A stretch of DNA of 64,000 nucleotides from Myxococcus landrumus (lineage in GTDB: Bacteria; Myxococcota; Myxococcia; Myxococcales; Myxococcaceae). Every line of letters starts with the position of its first letter. The first letter of the stretch is position 1. The translations under genes were made by a program, and so were the position numbers. The notes under the pieces are model-generated. The model was given only the letters and a program-made list of their open reading frames with translations. It ran no database searches and was not told the origin of the DNA. Below are positions 1 through 9,976 of this stretch, piece after piece. Where the stretch lies: assembly GCF_017301635.1 (NCBI RefSeq), contig NZ_CP071091.1, forward strand, positions 4,104,001 through 4,168,000, read 5' to 3'.

Positions 1-490
1 TCACCGCCGCCTTCGCCGCGTAGTACGGCGTGGCGGGAAAGGCGGACGAGCCATACCGGTACCCCAGCGCCTCGGTGGCCGCGTAGAGGTCCGCGTTGAG
101 CGTGTAGCCCGGAGCGCGGAAGCCCTCGGGCCGAACACCCGTGGCCGCGAGGATGGCGGCGTCCGCGCGCTGGAGGTCGTCCAGGATGGCGGCGGGGCCT
201 CGGCGCGTGAGCGCGTAGTCGTGGGCGTGGCTGTGGCTCGCCACCTCGATGCCGGCCGCGTGGGCCGCGCGCATGCCCGTGGCGGCGTTCGCGTCCGCCT
301 CCAGGTCCTCGCCAATGGCGAAGAAGGTGCCCGGCACACCCACCGCGCCGAGCAGCTCCATGAAGCGCGGCACCGCCACCGCGTGGACCAGGGAGCGGGC
401 GCGCGCATCCAGCAGGGACTCGGGGAGCCCGTGGATGCGGCAGTAGTGCGGCAGCGAGTCGAGGTCGACGGAGATGGACGCCAGCCTCAC
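1..490 (-). CDS. Polysaccharide deacetylase (NodB homology), 3' end cut by the window
   Basis: Metal-dependent carbohydrate esterase of family CE4, expected to remove N-acetyl groups from a cell-surface or exported glycan. The GTG start at 490 is preceded by a GGGGAGGG ribosome site; 163 codons are visible before the window ends, so the C-terminus is missing. The NodB signatures are present: SVDLD near residues 7-11 (catalytic Asp and first metal Asp), SHSHAH near residue 90 (metal His pair), and RAPGY near residue 129. No signal peptide is apparent at this start. It lies 19 nt downstream of the GT2 glycosyltransferase on the same strand, so the two are probably co-transcribed and work on one glycan. 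The precise substrate cannot be told. Confidence 0.88.
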   Translation of the reverse strand, partial: MRLASISVDLDSLPHYCRIHGLPESLLDARARSLVHAVAVPRFMELLGAVGVPGTFFAIGEDLEADANAATGMRAAHAAGIEVASHSHAHDYALTRRGPAAILDDLQRADAAILAATGVRPEGFRAPGYTLNADLYAATEALGYRYGSSAFPATPYYAAKAAV

Positions 491-509
491 GGTCCGCGCC
501 CTCCCCGGC

Positions 510-1220
510 TCACGTGCCACGCACGCGGATGACGTAGAACAACTTGCCCACGTTCTTGAGGACGTTGGGCACGCGCTTGAAGAGGTGGATGGAGGGCTGG
601 CGCTTCTCGTGGAGCTGGATGGGAATCTCCATCACCTTCAGCCCCTCGCGCCAGGCGCGGATGACGAACTCGCTGGCGAACACATCCATGTCCACCACGC
701 ACTTCTGGATGACGGGCAGGAGCGCCTCGCGGCGGAACGCCTTGAGCCCATGCGTGTCCGTGCCCTGAAAGCCCAGCGTCACCTTGAGGAGCTTGTTGTG
801 CACCCGCGTGGCCGCGCGGCGGATGAGGGGCCGCTGGTCACTGGCGCCCTTGGCCGCCTTGGACCCCACCACCATGTCCGCCTCGCCGCGCTCCAGCCGG
901 GGCAGCGCCGCGTCGTAGAAGGTGAGGTCGCAGAGGTCGATTTCGTCACAGACGACGTACGTGCCCCGGGCCATGAGGATTCCCGCCTTGAGGGCGACGC
1001 CGTAGTTGGGACGCTCGGAGTGGAACCAGCGCATCCGAGGATTTCGAGCGCACATCTCCTCGAGGATGCTCGTCGTGGCGTCCTTCGAGCCGTTCTCCGC
1101 GAAGATGATTTCGTAGTCGAGCCCACGTGCATCCAACCCCTGGCGTAGCTCTTCCGCCGCCGAGGCGATGATGGACTCCTCGTTGTAGACCGGGATGACG
1201 ACAGACAGGTGCGGTGCCAT
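510..1220 (-). CDS. Family 2 glycosyltransferase
   Basis: Inverting GT-A glycosyltransferase of 236 residues, cytoplasmic, using a nucleotide- or dolichyl-type activated sugar. The N-terminus shows the GT2 opening SVVIPVYNE, then ENGSKD (nucleotide binding) and CDEIDLCD in the DxD position around residue 95. There are no obvious membrane helices, unlike long processive GT2 synthases, so it resembles the DPM1/WcaA-like short group. I chose the ATG at 1220 because the family motif begins four residues later; an in-frame start 54 nt upstream would add an atypical extension. It is followed by the deacetylase gene, suggesting a two-step glycan modification pathway. Confidence 0.87.
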   Translation of the reverse strand: MAPHLSVVIPVYNEESIIASAAEELRQGLDARGLDYEIIFAENGSKDATTSILEEMCARNPRMRWFHSERPNYGVALKAGILMARGTYVVCDEIDLCDLTFYDAALPRLERGEADMVVGSKAAKGASDQRPLIRRAATRVHNKLLKVTLGFQGTDTHGLKAFRREALLPVIQKCVVDMDVFASEFVIRAWREGLKVMEIPIQLHEKRQPSIHLFKRVPNVLKNVGKLFYVIRVRGT

Positions 1221-1313
1221 GGAATCAGCTCTGAGCGGACAGCAGTCCCGCCCGCCTAGCATGGCCCGCGCCACCCGTCGACAAGATGCGTCGTACCGCG
1301 CGCGGCGGCTCCT

Positions 1314-2627
1314 TCAACCGTTCAGCGCCCGAGCACACGCCCGTCCCGCGAGGATGGCGTCCTCCATGGACGAGTACTCCCACTGTCCATAACGCCCCGC
1401 TGTGAGGATGCCAGCGTGCTCCAGGAAACGAAGGATTTCCGTCTTCGCCGGCCCGTAGGCCTCGTCATAGAGCACGTAGGCGTGGGGAATCTCACGCGCC
1501 TGGGCGAAGAGGATGTCGTCCGCGGAGTGGATCATCTGCGAGCGCAGCAGGTCCTCCACGGCGTACTTCTCCGCGGTGGCCGGGGACAGCTCGCCGTGGT
1601 GGCTGTACTCCACGTAGAAGGTGGCGGTGTCCTTCGGTGCCAGCGCGTCGTAGACGGCGGACGGTGAGCCGATGCGGTACGTGTGGAACTCCGGCTCCGG
1701 CAGGTAGATCCAATGCCAGGGCTGGCGGTTGGCGCCCCGCGCGGCCACCGCGACATAGGTGACAGTGGTGGCGCGCAGACGCTTCGCCGCGGCGACGACC
1801 TCATCGGGAACACCCGAGGGCCCCTGTGCCAACAGGCGCACCAGGCCGGGCAAGGACACGGTGGACACCAGTCCTGAATAGGACAGCATCCTGCCATCGG
1901 ACAGCGCGACCTTGCGCGCCTTCCAGTCGATGAACGTGGGCTCGGTGCGCACGCTCAACTCACCGCCCTCGAGGCCGCGCAGCATGGCGCGCGCGAGGCT
2001 CTCGATGCCGCCCTCTCGGGGGTAGAGGAAGGACGCGTTGTAGCCCACGGCGTCGGTGCCGGCGCCCAGGGCTCCGTCCACGACTTCCTTGAGCGTCGGA
2101 CGAGGCACGAAGCGTCCGACCCAGGCCGCGGACATCTCGCGCGGGTGCACCGTCCAGAGCTTCTGGTTGTAGGGCACCATGAAGTTCTTCGCGAAGCCCT
2201 CGCCCATGTAGCGGAGGATGAACTCCTCGAAGTCCTTGGGCTCCCGCTCCCGCAGCGCGCGGCCCTTCTCGCCGTGGATGGCCTCCACGAAGCCCATCAG
2301 GTTCTCCGCCACGACGTCGGGCGGCAGGCCGTGGGTGTTCACCTGGTACGGGAAGCGCGTGAAGACGCCGCGCGTGAAGATTCCCGCCTTGCGCTGGATG
2401 CGCACCATCTGCCCGGGCAGCCAGCGCGTGTTCACCCACTCCTGGATTTCAGGGTCGCGCAGGTGCAGCCAGTGGCCGGTGGGGTCGAAATAACACCCGT
2501 CGATGACCTCGGTCTTGATGAGTCCGCCGACGCGGTCCGACTTCTCGATGAGACGCCAGGGCTTCTGGAGGAAGTGCGCCGTGGACAGGCCCGCGAGACC
2601 TGCTCCCAGGATGACGATGGGTTCCAT
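1314..2627 (-). CDS. FAD-dependent amine oxidase / protoporphyrinogen-oxidase-like NAD(P)-binding protein
   Basis: Flavoprotein of 437 residues. The N-terminal Rossmann FAD-binding motif reads VILGAGLAGLSTAHFL, followed by EKSDRVGGL, the standard second ribose-binding Glu and the GG doublet. The C-terminal FAD motif GRYGQWEYSSMEDAILAG closes the fold. This architecture is shared by amine oxidases, protoporphyrinogen oxidase and UDP-galactopyranose mutase-like proteins. Neighbouring glycan genes, and the phrase YNQKLWTVHP, which resembles bacterial sugar-linked family members, make a role in glycan precursor or lipid-linked sugar modification plausible. It sits 93 nt upstream of the GT2 gene on the same strand. 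Function beyond flavin-dependent oxidoreductase or mutase is inference. Confidence 0.8.
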   Translation of the reverse strand: MEPIVILGAGLAGLSTAHFLQKPWRLIEKSDRVGGLIKTEVIDGCYFDPTGHWLHLRDPEIQEWVNTRWLPGQMVRIQRKAGIFTRGVFTRFPYQVNTHGLPPDVVAENLMGFVEAIHGEKGRALREREPKDFEEFILRYMGEGFAKNFMVPYNQKLWTVHPREMSAAWVGRFVPRPTLKEVVDGALGAGTDAVGYNASFLYPREGGIESLARAMLRGLEGGELSVRTEPTFIDWKARKVALSDGRMLSYSGLVSTVSLPGLVRLLAQGPSGVPDEVVAAAKRLRATTVTYVAVAARGANRQPWHWIYLPEPEFHTYRIGSPSAVYDALAPKDTATFYVEYSHHGELSPATAEKYAVEDLLRSQMIHSADDILFAQAREIPHAYVLYDEAYGPAKTEILRFLEHAGILTAGRYGQWEYSSMEDAILAGRACARALNG

Positions 2628-2822
2628 GCTGGGTCGGTCCTACCACCTCCTCCCGGTGAGAGGGGAACCAACGCGCCGTCGCAGCGGTGCGAAGTCGGGG
2701 AGGCCTCGTCTGGCTGCCCGGGGGGCCGGGAGCGGAACACTTTCACTGCGGGGCGGCGCGTTCTTTCCGGGCTGGAAACGCCTCTGGTAGCCTGCGCGCG
2801 CTGGTCCCGTCGAAGGAACCCC

Positions 2823-5800
2823 ATGAAAGTCTCCTGCCCGTCTTGCCAGACGAATTACAACATCGATGACAAGCGGATCCCCCCGGGAGGCGCGAAGCTC
2901 AAGTGCGCCCGGTGCCAGACCACCTTCCCCATCAAACCCGAGTCGGTGAGCGCGCCGGCCCCCGCCGCGCCATCTCCCGCCGCCATTCCCCTCCCGGGAC
3001 AGGCCACCGCACCCGCCGCCGCGATTCCGCTTCCCGGCGCCGCGCCGTCCGCCTCCGCTGCCATTCCGCTTCCGGGTGCCTCGCCTTCGCCCTCCGCGGC
3101 GATTCCCCTGCCCGGTAGCGCACCGTCGGGAGCCAGCCCCCAGGCCATTCCCCTCCCTGGCGCGTCTGGATTCGGCGGCGGCGCCATTCCGCTCCCAGGT
3201 GCCTCGGCTCCGGCCGACAGCTTCAGCTTCGACTCTGGCGCCATCCCGCTTCCCGGCGCCACGTCCCACCCCACGACGGCTTTCGGACAGGACTCGGGAG
3301 CCATTCCGCTCCCGGGTGCCGCGCCCTCGGCGGCCATCGCCATGGGGGCGGGCCCCGCCGCCATTCCCCTTCCCGGCTCGGCGGCCCCCTTCGACTCCGG
3401 CGCCATCCCGCTGCCCGGCGCGACGGACCCCTTCGGCGAGGGCTTCGACGACGTGGCGCCGCCCGCGCACGAGGACCGTGATGTCACGCGCGTCGTCGCC
3501 ATCCCGCTGCCCAACGCCGCGTATCGTGAGCAGGTCTCCGCCGCGCCCCCCAGCTCCGCGCGCGATTTCGACTTCTCCGACGATGCACTGGCGCCGCCGG
3601 TGGATGACGCCCAGGCGGCCTATGGCACCGCGGACATGTCCGGGACCGCGCGCGACTTCGACTTCTCCGACGACGCGCTCCCGGTCCCCGCGCAGCCCGA
3701 GCCGGACCCGTTCGCCTTCGATGTCGAGACGCCGAGCGGCGAGGCCTCCTCGTTCGCGCTGCCGCCCACGCCCAACCCCGGGCAGGGCGCGATTCCCGTC
3801 GAGGAGAATCCCTTCGCGCTGCCTCCGCCCCCCGCGTACGCGCAGCAGCCCGTGACGGACAACCCCTTCGCGCTCCCTCCGCCTCCCGAGTACGCGCAGC
3901 CCGCGATGGACGACCCCTTCGCGCTCGCTCCGCCTCCCGAGTATGCGCAGCCCGCGATGGATGACCCCTTCGCGCTGCCTCCTCCTCCCGCGTACGGGCA
4001 GCAGCCCGCGATGGATGACCCCTTCGCGCTGCCACCTCCTCCCGCGTATTCGCAGCCGCCCGTGACGGATGATCCGTTCGCGCTGCCTCCGCCTCCCGCG
4101 TATGGGCAGCAGTCCATGGGGGATGACGCCTTCGCGCTGCCGCCTCCGCCCGACGGAGGGCCGTCTTTCGACTTCGGCGAGCTTCCCGCGCCCGTAGACC
4201 CCTACTCGGCGGCCCCTGTCGCCCCCGCGATGGACTTCTCGGACCTGCCGGCTCCGGCCGCCCCCGCGATGGACTTCTCGGACCTGCCGTCCCCCGCCGC
4301 GCCGCAGGGAGCGTCGTTCGACTTCGCCGCGCCCCCGCAGTCCGCGCCGATGCCGGACTTCAGCCTCGACTTCGCCGACCCGGCCCCGCCGCCTCCCGCC
4401 GCGCCGCCCCCCGCGTCCTTCAATCCCTCGATGGACTTCGGCGACGTGGACTTCGGAGCGCCTTCAGCGCCTGCGCCGGGCATCCCCGACTCGCTCGAGT
4501 TCGACCCCACCGCGCGCCCCACGGATGACCTGGAAGCGGACCTCTCCGACCCGCTGCCGCCTCCGCCCAACGCGGGCCCGGCGGATGGCCTGGAGATGTT
4601 GTCCTTCATCGACGACGCCGCGAGCCGAGACGCCGGCGCGCAGGCGGGCGCGAAGGTGCGCCGCTTCCACGTCCGCCGCCGCTCGGGCAAGGTGTTTGGC
4701 CCCTTCGACGAGGGCGTCGTCGTCAAGATGCTCGAGGACGGGCAGCTGCTGGGCAACGAAGACGTCTCGCTGGATTCGGAGACGTGGTCGGCCATCGGCA
4801 CCATCCCCACCTTCGCCGCCGCCATCCAGCGGCTGATGGAGGGCCCCGCGAAGGTCGTCGCTGCGGCGCCTGTCGCCACCACCGCGACGGACGCGGACGC
4901 GCCTCGCGCCGATGGGAATGGCACGCAGGCGAACATGCGTCGCCTGGAGCAGCTCTATGAAGGCCGCATGGCCGCGGTCTCCGTGGTGGACCGCAGCGGC
5001 GCCAACGAGAAGCTCAAGAAGCGCATCCCCTTGTTCGTCGCCGCGGGCGTGGCCGCGGTGGTGCTCGCCATCGGCGCGGGCACCGAGTTCGGCACGCGCT
5101 ACGGCGCCTTTGGCCGCCGCGCCATGTTCCCCGCGCGCGTCTCGGACGGCTCGCCCGAGGCGCAGCTCGTGACGCAGGCGAAGCAGGCGCTCCTCCAGGA
5201 CACCTTCGCCAGCTACCAGCAGGCGCAGACCCTCTCCGCCCAGGCCCTCCAGCAGAAGGAGTACCCGGCGGTGCGCTCGCTGTGGTGCCAGTCCGTCACC
5301 TACCTGCAGCGCAAGTACTCCGCGGCGCAGGCGACCGACATGGCGCGCTGCCGCGAGGCCCTGCCGGACATCGCGCTTTTGGGCGAAAAGGACGTGGACT
5401 TCATCAAGGCGGGCGCGGCGCTCTCCCTCGCCGGCCGGCAGGCGGACGCGGCGCTGGTGCCGCTGATGGACGCGTTCAGCCGCGAAGGCAACCAGGGCGA
5501 CCTGGAGCTGGCCTTCCTCGTGGCCGAGGCGCAGTCCATGAAGCGTGAACGGGACGCCGCCATCGAGACCCTGAAGAAGGTGCTCGCGGTGGACCCGAAG
5601 TCCGCCAAGGCCCACCACGCGATGGGCAACCTGCACCAGGCCGCTGGCCGCGCGGACGAGGCCGCCGCCGCGTACACCGCCGCGCTCGAGGCGGACCGCA
5701 AGCACGCCTCCTCCGCCGTGGAGCTCGCCGCCGTGCAGCTCCTGGTCCGCAAGGACGTGGAGAAGGGCGCGCAGTCCGTGGAGGAGGCCCTGGCCCAGGA

Positions 5801-7412
5801 CGTCCAGTCCGCGCTGGGTCCCGCCGAGCTCGCCCGCGCCCGGGGACTCAAGGGCGTGGCGCTCTTCTCCCAGCACAAGCCCCGCGAGGCCGAGGCCGAG
5901 CTCAAGGCCGCTCTGGAGCAAGACCCTGAGTCGGATTTCATCAAGGCCCAGCTCGCCCACGTGATGCGCGCCCAGCGCAACTACGAGGGCGCCCTGCCGC
6001 TGTACACGGCGCTGGCCTCCGAGGCCTCGGACAACCTGGAGTACGCCGACGGCCACATCTCCTCGCTGGTGATGACGGGCAAGATGCAGGCGGCGCTGGA
6101 GGCGGTGCAGAAGGCCAGCGAGCGCTTCCCCAGCGAGGCCCGCATCGCCTACCTCTACGGCCGCATCGAGGACGCGCTGGACAAGCTCTCCGAGGCGGAG
6201 GGGCACTACAAGCGAGCCATCGCCGCGGACACCAACCTGGTGGAGGCCAACCTGTACCTGGGCCGCTTCTACCTGCGTCAGCGCCGCAACGCGGAGGCGC
6301 GGACCCAGTTGGAGCAGGCCGCCAGCAAGGCTCCGGACCACGCGGGTGTGCGCGCGGGCCTGGGTGAGCTGGCCCTCGCGGAGAACAACGCCCTGCTGGG
6401 GCAGCAGGAGTTCGACCGCGCCGTGCAGTTGGACCCCAACCTGGCCGACGCCCACCTGGGCCTGTCGCGCGTGGCGCTGCTCGCCGGAGACCTGGAGAAG
6501 GCCCAGGTGGAGGCCAACCGCGCGCTGGAGCTGGACCCGCACCTGCTGAAGGACGGCCGGCTGCAGCGAGGCATCGTCCTCTGGCGCCTGGGCAAGCTCG
6601 ACGAGGCCGTGGCCGAGCTGGAGAAGGCCAAGGGCGAGGACCCTCGCTCCACCACGATTCCCATCACCCTGGGCGCCGTGCTGCTGGAGCGCGGAGACCT
6701 TCCCGGCGCGGAGAGCAACCTGGGCCTGGCGCTGAGCAACGAGCCCTCCAACCACGAGGCGCTCTACTACCTGGCGCTCGTCAAGGCGAAGCGGCTGGAG
6801 TTCACCCTGGCCATGGATGCCATGCGCAAGGCGGTGGAGCGCGCGCCCAAGCGCCCGGACTACCACTACGCCTACGGCGTCATCCTGCGCGACGCGAAGA
6901 ACCTGCCGGATGCCATGCGCGAGTGGCGCGCGGCCGTCGACCTGGACCCCGCCAACGCGGATGCCCACGAGGCCCTGGGCCATGCCCATCTGGAGCTTGG
7001 CGAGTTCGACGAGGCCATCTCCTCCTTCGAGGAGAGCCTGAAGTCAGACCCGCGCCGCACGCGGGTGCTCGGCTCCATCGGCGATGCCTTCTTCAACGCC
7101 GCCCGCTGGAATGACGCCATCCAGCGCTACCAGAAGGCCCTCAAGGCGGACACGAAGCTCACGTACGTCTACTACAAGGTCGCCCGCGCCTTCACCGAGC
7201 AGGCCCAGCACGCCAAGGCCATCGACTGGTACCGGAAGGCCGCCACGGCCGAGCCGGAGAACCCGATGACCTACTACTACCTGGGCTTCGCCTATAAGGA
7301 GAAGAACAAGCGCCGGGAGGCCGTGCAGGCCTTCGAGTCCTACTTGGAGAAGAAGCCGGACGCGTCCGACAAGAAGGACATCGAGGAAGAAATCTACGAC
7401 CTGCGGAACTAA
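2823..7412 (+). CDS. Zinc-ribbon / GYF / transmembrane / TPR-array protein
   Basis: Protein of 1529 residues. The ATG at 2823 follows a GAAGGA ribosome site and begins directly with a zinc ribbon (Cys5, Cys8, Cys28, Cys31). Residues about 54-231 hold ten AIPLPG motifs plus one AIPLPN in a Pro/Ala linker. Residues about 329-450 hold seven PFALPPPP-type repeats. A GYF_2 domain (GKVFGPFDEG, then W in ETWSAIG) lies near 613-668. A single transmembrane segment is near 731-753, followed by about 20 TPR units to the C-terminus. Zinc ribbon plus GYF plus one TM is the cytoplasmic half of the Myxococcus gliding protein GltJ/AgmX; here it is joined to a TPR array instead of a TonB-like tail. Expected topology is cytoplasmic N-terminus and periplasmic TPRs. 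Function is unknown. Confidence 0.9.
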   Translation: MKVSCPSCQTNYNIDDKRIPPGGAKLKCARCQTTFPIKPESVSAPAPAAPSPAAIPLPGQATAPAAAIPLPGAAPSASAAIPLPGASPSPSAAIPLPGSAPSGASPQAIPLPGASGFGGGAIPLPGASAPADSFSFDSGAIPLPGATSHPTTAFGQDSGAIPLPGAAPSAAIAMGAGPAAIPLPGSAAPFDSGAIPLPGATDPFGEGFDDVAPPAHEDRDVTRVVAIPLPNAAYREQVSAAPPSSARDFDFSDDALAPPVDDAQAAYGTADMSGTARDFDFSDDALPVPAQPEPDPFAFDVETPSGEASSFALPPTPNPGQGAIPVEENPFALPPPPAYAQQPVTDNPFALPPPPEYAQPAMDDPFALAPPPEYAQPAMDDPFALPPPPAYGQQPAMDDPFALPPPPAYSQPPVTDDPFALPPPPAYGQQSMGDDAFALPPPPDGGPSFDFGELPAPVDPYSAAPVAPAMDFSDLPAPAAPAMDFSDLPSPAAPQGASFDFAAPPQSAPMPDFSLDFADPAPPPPAAPPPASFNPSMDFGDVDFGAPSAPAPGIPDSLEFDPTARPTDDLEADLSDPLPPPPNAGPADGLEMLSFIDDAASRDAGAQAGAKVRRFHVRRRSGKVFGPFDEGVVVKMLEDGQLLGNEDVSLDSETWSAIGTIPTFAAAIQRLMEGPAKVVAAAPVATTATDADAPRADGNGTQANMRRLEQLYEGRMAAVSVVDRSGANEKLKKRIPLFVAAGVAAVVLAIGAGTEFGTRYGAFGRRAMFPARVSDGSPEAQLVTQAKQALLQDTFASYQQAQTLSAQALQQKEYPAVRSLWCQSVTYLQRKYSAAQATDMARCREALPDIALLGEKDVDFIKAGAALSLAGRQADAALVPLMDAFSREGNQGDLELAFLVAEAQSMKRERDAAIETLKKVLAVDPKSAKAHHAMGNLHQAAGRADEAAAAYTAALEADRKHASSAVELAAVQLLVRKDVEKGAQSVEEALAQDVQSALGPAELARARGLKGVALFSQHKPREAEAELKAALEQDPESDFIKAQLAHVMRAQRNYEGALPLYTALASEASDNLEYADGHISSLVMTGKMQAALEAVQKASERFPSEARIAYLYGRIEDALDKLSEAEGHYKRAIAADTNLVEANLYLGRFYLRQRRNAEARTQLEQAASKAPDHAGVRAGLGELALAENNALLGQQEFDRAVQLDPNLADAHLGLSRVALLAGDLEKAQVEANRALELDPHLLKDGRLQRGIVLWRLGKLDEAVAELEKAKGEDPRSTTIPITLGAVLLERGDLPGAESNLGLALSNEPSNHEALYYLALVKAKRLEFTLAMDAMRKAVERAPKRPDYHYAYGVILRDAKNLPDAMREWRAAVDLDPANADAHEALGHAHLELGEFDEAISSFEESLKSDPRRTRVLGSIGDAFFNAARWNDAIQRYQKALKADTKLTYVYYKVARAFTEQAQHAKAIDWYRKAATAEPENPMTYYYLGFAYKEKNKRREAVQAFESYLEKKPDASDKKDIEEEIYDLRN

Positions 7413-7425
7413 CCGGCAGCCGACA

Positions 7426-7453
7426 GCCGGCCGTCCCCCAAGGGATGGCCGGC
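7426..7453 (+). terminator. Hairpin after the TPR gene
   Basis: A 12-bp stem GCCGGCCGTCCC / GGGATGGCCGGC with one G-T pair and a 4-nt loop lies 14 nt after the stop codon. No T-run follows, which is common in GC-rich myxobacteria, so it may be a transcript 3'-end structure rather than a classical intrinsic terminator. Confidence 0.5.
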
Positions 7454-7488
7454 GTCAGGCCCCCGGAGACGAGGGCGTCCGCCCTTGA

Positions 7489-8829
<1,341 letters not shown>

Positions 8830-8855
8830 ATGTCGCGGAAGTTGTGATCATCCGC

Positions 8856-8883
8856 TTGCAACGGGCGAAGAATCATGTAGAAG
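8856..8883 (+). promoter_or_regulatory. Possible sigma-70-type promoter of the tRNA cluster
   Basis: TTGCAA, a 16-nt spacer and TAGAAG lie between the end of serS and the first tRNA-Ser. Spacing and location fit, but the -10 is imperfect and no start site can be seen. The tRNAs could also be read through from serS. Confidence 0.35.
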
Positions 8884-8935
8884 GGCGGCCCCACGGCCGA
8901 CGTCGGTCCGAGGGGCTCCGTCGGCTGGGTGGTTT

Positions 8936-9022
8936 GGAGGCGTGGCCGAGCGGTTGAAGGCAGCGGTCTTGAAAACCGCAGAGGGTGCAAGCTCTCCGTA
9001 GGTTCGAATCCTACCGCCTCCG
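8936..9022 (+). tRNA. tRNA-Ser(UGA)
   Basis: 87-nt class II tRNA. The acceptor stem GGAGGCG pairs with CGCCTCC and is followed by discriminator G. The anticodon loop CTTGAAA gives anticodon TGA. A long variable arm, the T-loop GGTTCGAATCC and the D-loop GGCCGAGCGGTTGAAGGC are typical of tRNA-Ser. CCA is not encoded. It reads UCA (and other UCN) codons. Confidence 0.97.
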
Positions 9023-9064
9023 AAAATGTTCTTGAGTTTTGTGGTTCTTTGACAGAGAAGAGTT

Positions 9065-9151
9065 GGAGAGATGGCCGAGAGGCTGAAGGCACAGGTTTGC
9101 TAAACCTGCATACTCGAAAGGGTATCGAGGGTTCGAATCCCTCTCTCTCCG
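9065..9151 (+). tRNA. tRNA-Ser(GCU)
   Basis: 87-nt class II tRNA. The acceptor stem GGAGAGA pairs with TCTCTCC, with discriminator G. The anticodon loop TTGCTAA gives GCT, reading AGU/AGC. A long variable arm is present and CCA is not encoded. It is separated from the first tRNA-Ser by 42 nt. Confidence 0.97.
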
Positions 9152-9183
9152 CCACTTGTCGTTGTAGCAGCGCGTGAAGATTT

Positions 9184-9257
9184 GCTCCCTTAGCTCAGCT
9201 GGATAGAGCGTCGGACTACGAATCCGAAGGCCGGAGGTTCGAATCCTCCAGGGAGCG
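9184..9257 (+). tRNA. tRNA-Arg(ACG)
   Basis: 74-nt tRNA. The acceptor stem GCTCCCT pairs with AGGGAGC, with discriminator G. The anticodon stem TCGGA/TCCGA holds loop CTACGAA, giving ACG. A34 of this tRNA is the normal bacterial substrate of TadA, which converts it to inosine so that CGU, CGC and CGA are all read. The tadA start codon is 24 nt downstream. Confidence 0.97.
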
Positions 9258-9280
9258 TTTCCCTTCTTCCCGCCGTCTCC

Positions 9281-9748
9281 ATGAGTGACGACGAAGCTTT
9301 CATGCAGCAGGCGCTCGCGCTCGCGCGGGAAGCCGCGACACTCGGAGAGGTCCCTGTCGGTGCGGTGGCGGTCCATGATGGAAACATCATCGGAACGGGT
9401 TTCAACCGCAGAGAGATGGACCGCAATCCCTTCGCCCATGCCGAAGTCCTCGCGTTGGATGCAGCGCGAAAGCATCTGGGTGTCTGGAGATTGACGGGCG
9501 TCACCTTGTACGTGACGTTGGAACCGTGTGCCATGTGCGCCGGAGCGCTCGTGCAGTCCCGGGTGACGCGCCTCGTCTTTGGCGCCATGGACCCGAAGGC
9601 TGGCGCGGTCGGTTCTCTCTACAATCTCGCTGAAGAGCCTCGGCATAATCACCGGCTCCAAGTCGCGAGTGGTATCCTGGCTGAAGACAGCAGGATTCTT
9701 CTGAAGTCGTTCTTCGAGCGGTTGCGCGCGAAGCGACGAGACAATTGA
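9281..9748 (+). CDS. tadA: tRNA adenosine(34) deaminase
   Basis: Zinc-dependent deaminase of 155 residues that converts wobble adenosine 34 of tRNA-Arg(ACG) to inosine. The catalytic HAE (His metal ligand and proton-shuttle Glu) is near residues 54-56 and PCAMC, the two Cys zinc ligands, near 84-88. The opening MQQALALAREAATLGEVPVGA is the usual family start. Length is standard. The gene is embedded in the tRNA cluster: 23 nt after tRNA-Arg(ACG), its substrate, and 6 nt before tRNA-Ser(CGA). A mixed tRNA-mRNA transcript is therefore likely. Confidence 0.96.
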   Translation: MSDDEAFMQQALALAREAATLGEVPVGAVAVHDGNIIGTGFNRREMDRNPFAHAEVLALDAARKHLGVWRLTGVTLYVTLEPCAMCAGALVQSRVTRLVFGAMDPKAGAVGSLYNLAEEPRHNHRLQVASGILAEDSRILLKSFFERLRAKRRDN

Positions 9749-9754
9749 ATACTT

Positions 9755-9841
9755 GGAGAGCTGGCCGAGTGGTCGAAGGCACCTGACTCGAAATCAGGCA
9801 TACCGGTAACGGTATCGTAGGTTCGAATCCTACGCTCTCCG
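9755..9841 (+). tRNA. tRNA-Ser(CGA)
   Basis: 87-nt class II tRNA. The acceptor stem GGAGAGC pairs with GCTCTCC, with discriminator G. The anticodon loop CTCGAAA gives CGA, reading UCG. A long variable arm with TACCGGTAACGGTA is present. It starts 6 nt after the tadA stop codon. Confidence 0.97.
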
Positions 9842-9854
9842 CTCCAGACTTTTT

Positions 9855-9941
9855 GGAGAGGTGGCCGAGCGGTTGAAGGCGCACGCCTGGAACGCGTGTA
9901 TATCTGAAAGGGTATCGTGGGTTCGAATCCCACCCTCTCCG
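9855..9941 (+). tRNA. tRNA-Ser(GGA)
   Basis: 87-nt class II tRNA. The acceptor stem GGAGAGG pairs with CCTCTCC, with discriminator G. The anticodon loop CTGGAAC gives GGA, reading UCU/UCC. It is 13 nt after tRNA-Ser(CGA) and completes the serine set of UGA, GCU, CGA and GGA. Confidence 0.97.
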
Positions 9942-9976
9942 TTGTTTTTTCAGTCGTTGATGTCTACATGATTTGT

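Noticed and set aside
2980-3440. CRISPR-like regular short repeats
   Set aside because: The repeats encode in-frame AIPLPG motifs in a linker, with irregular spacing and varied codons. No cas genes or leader.
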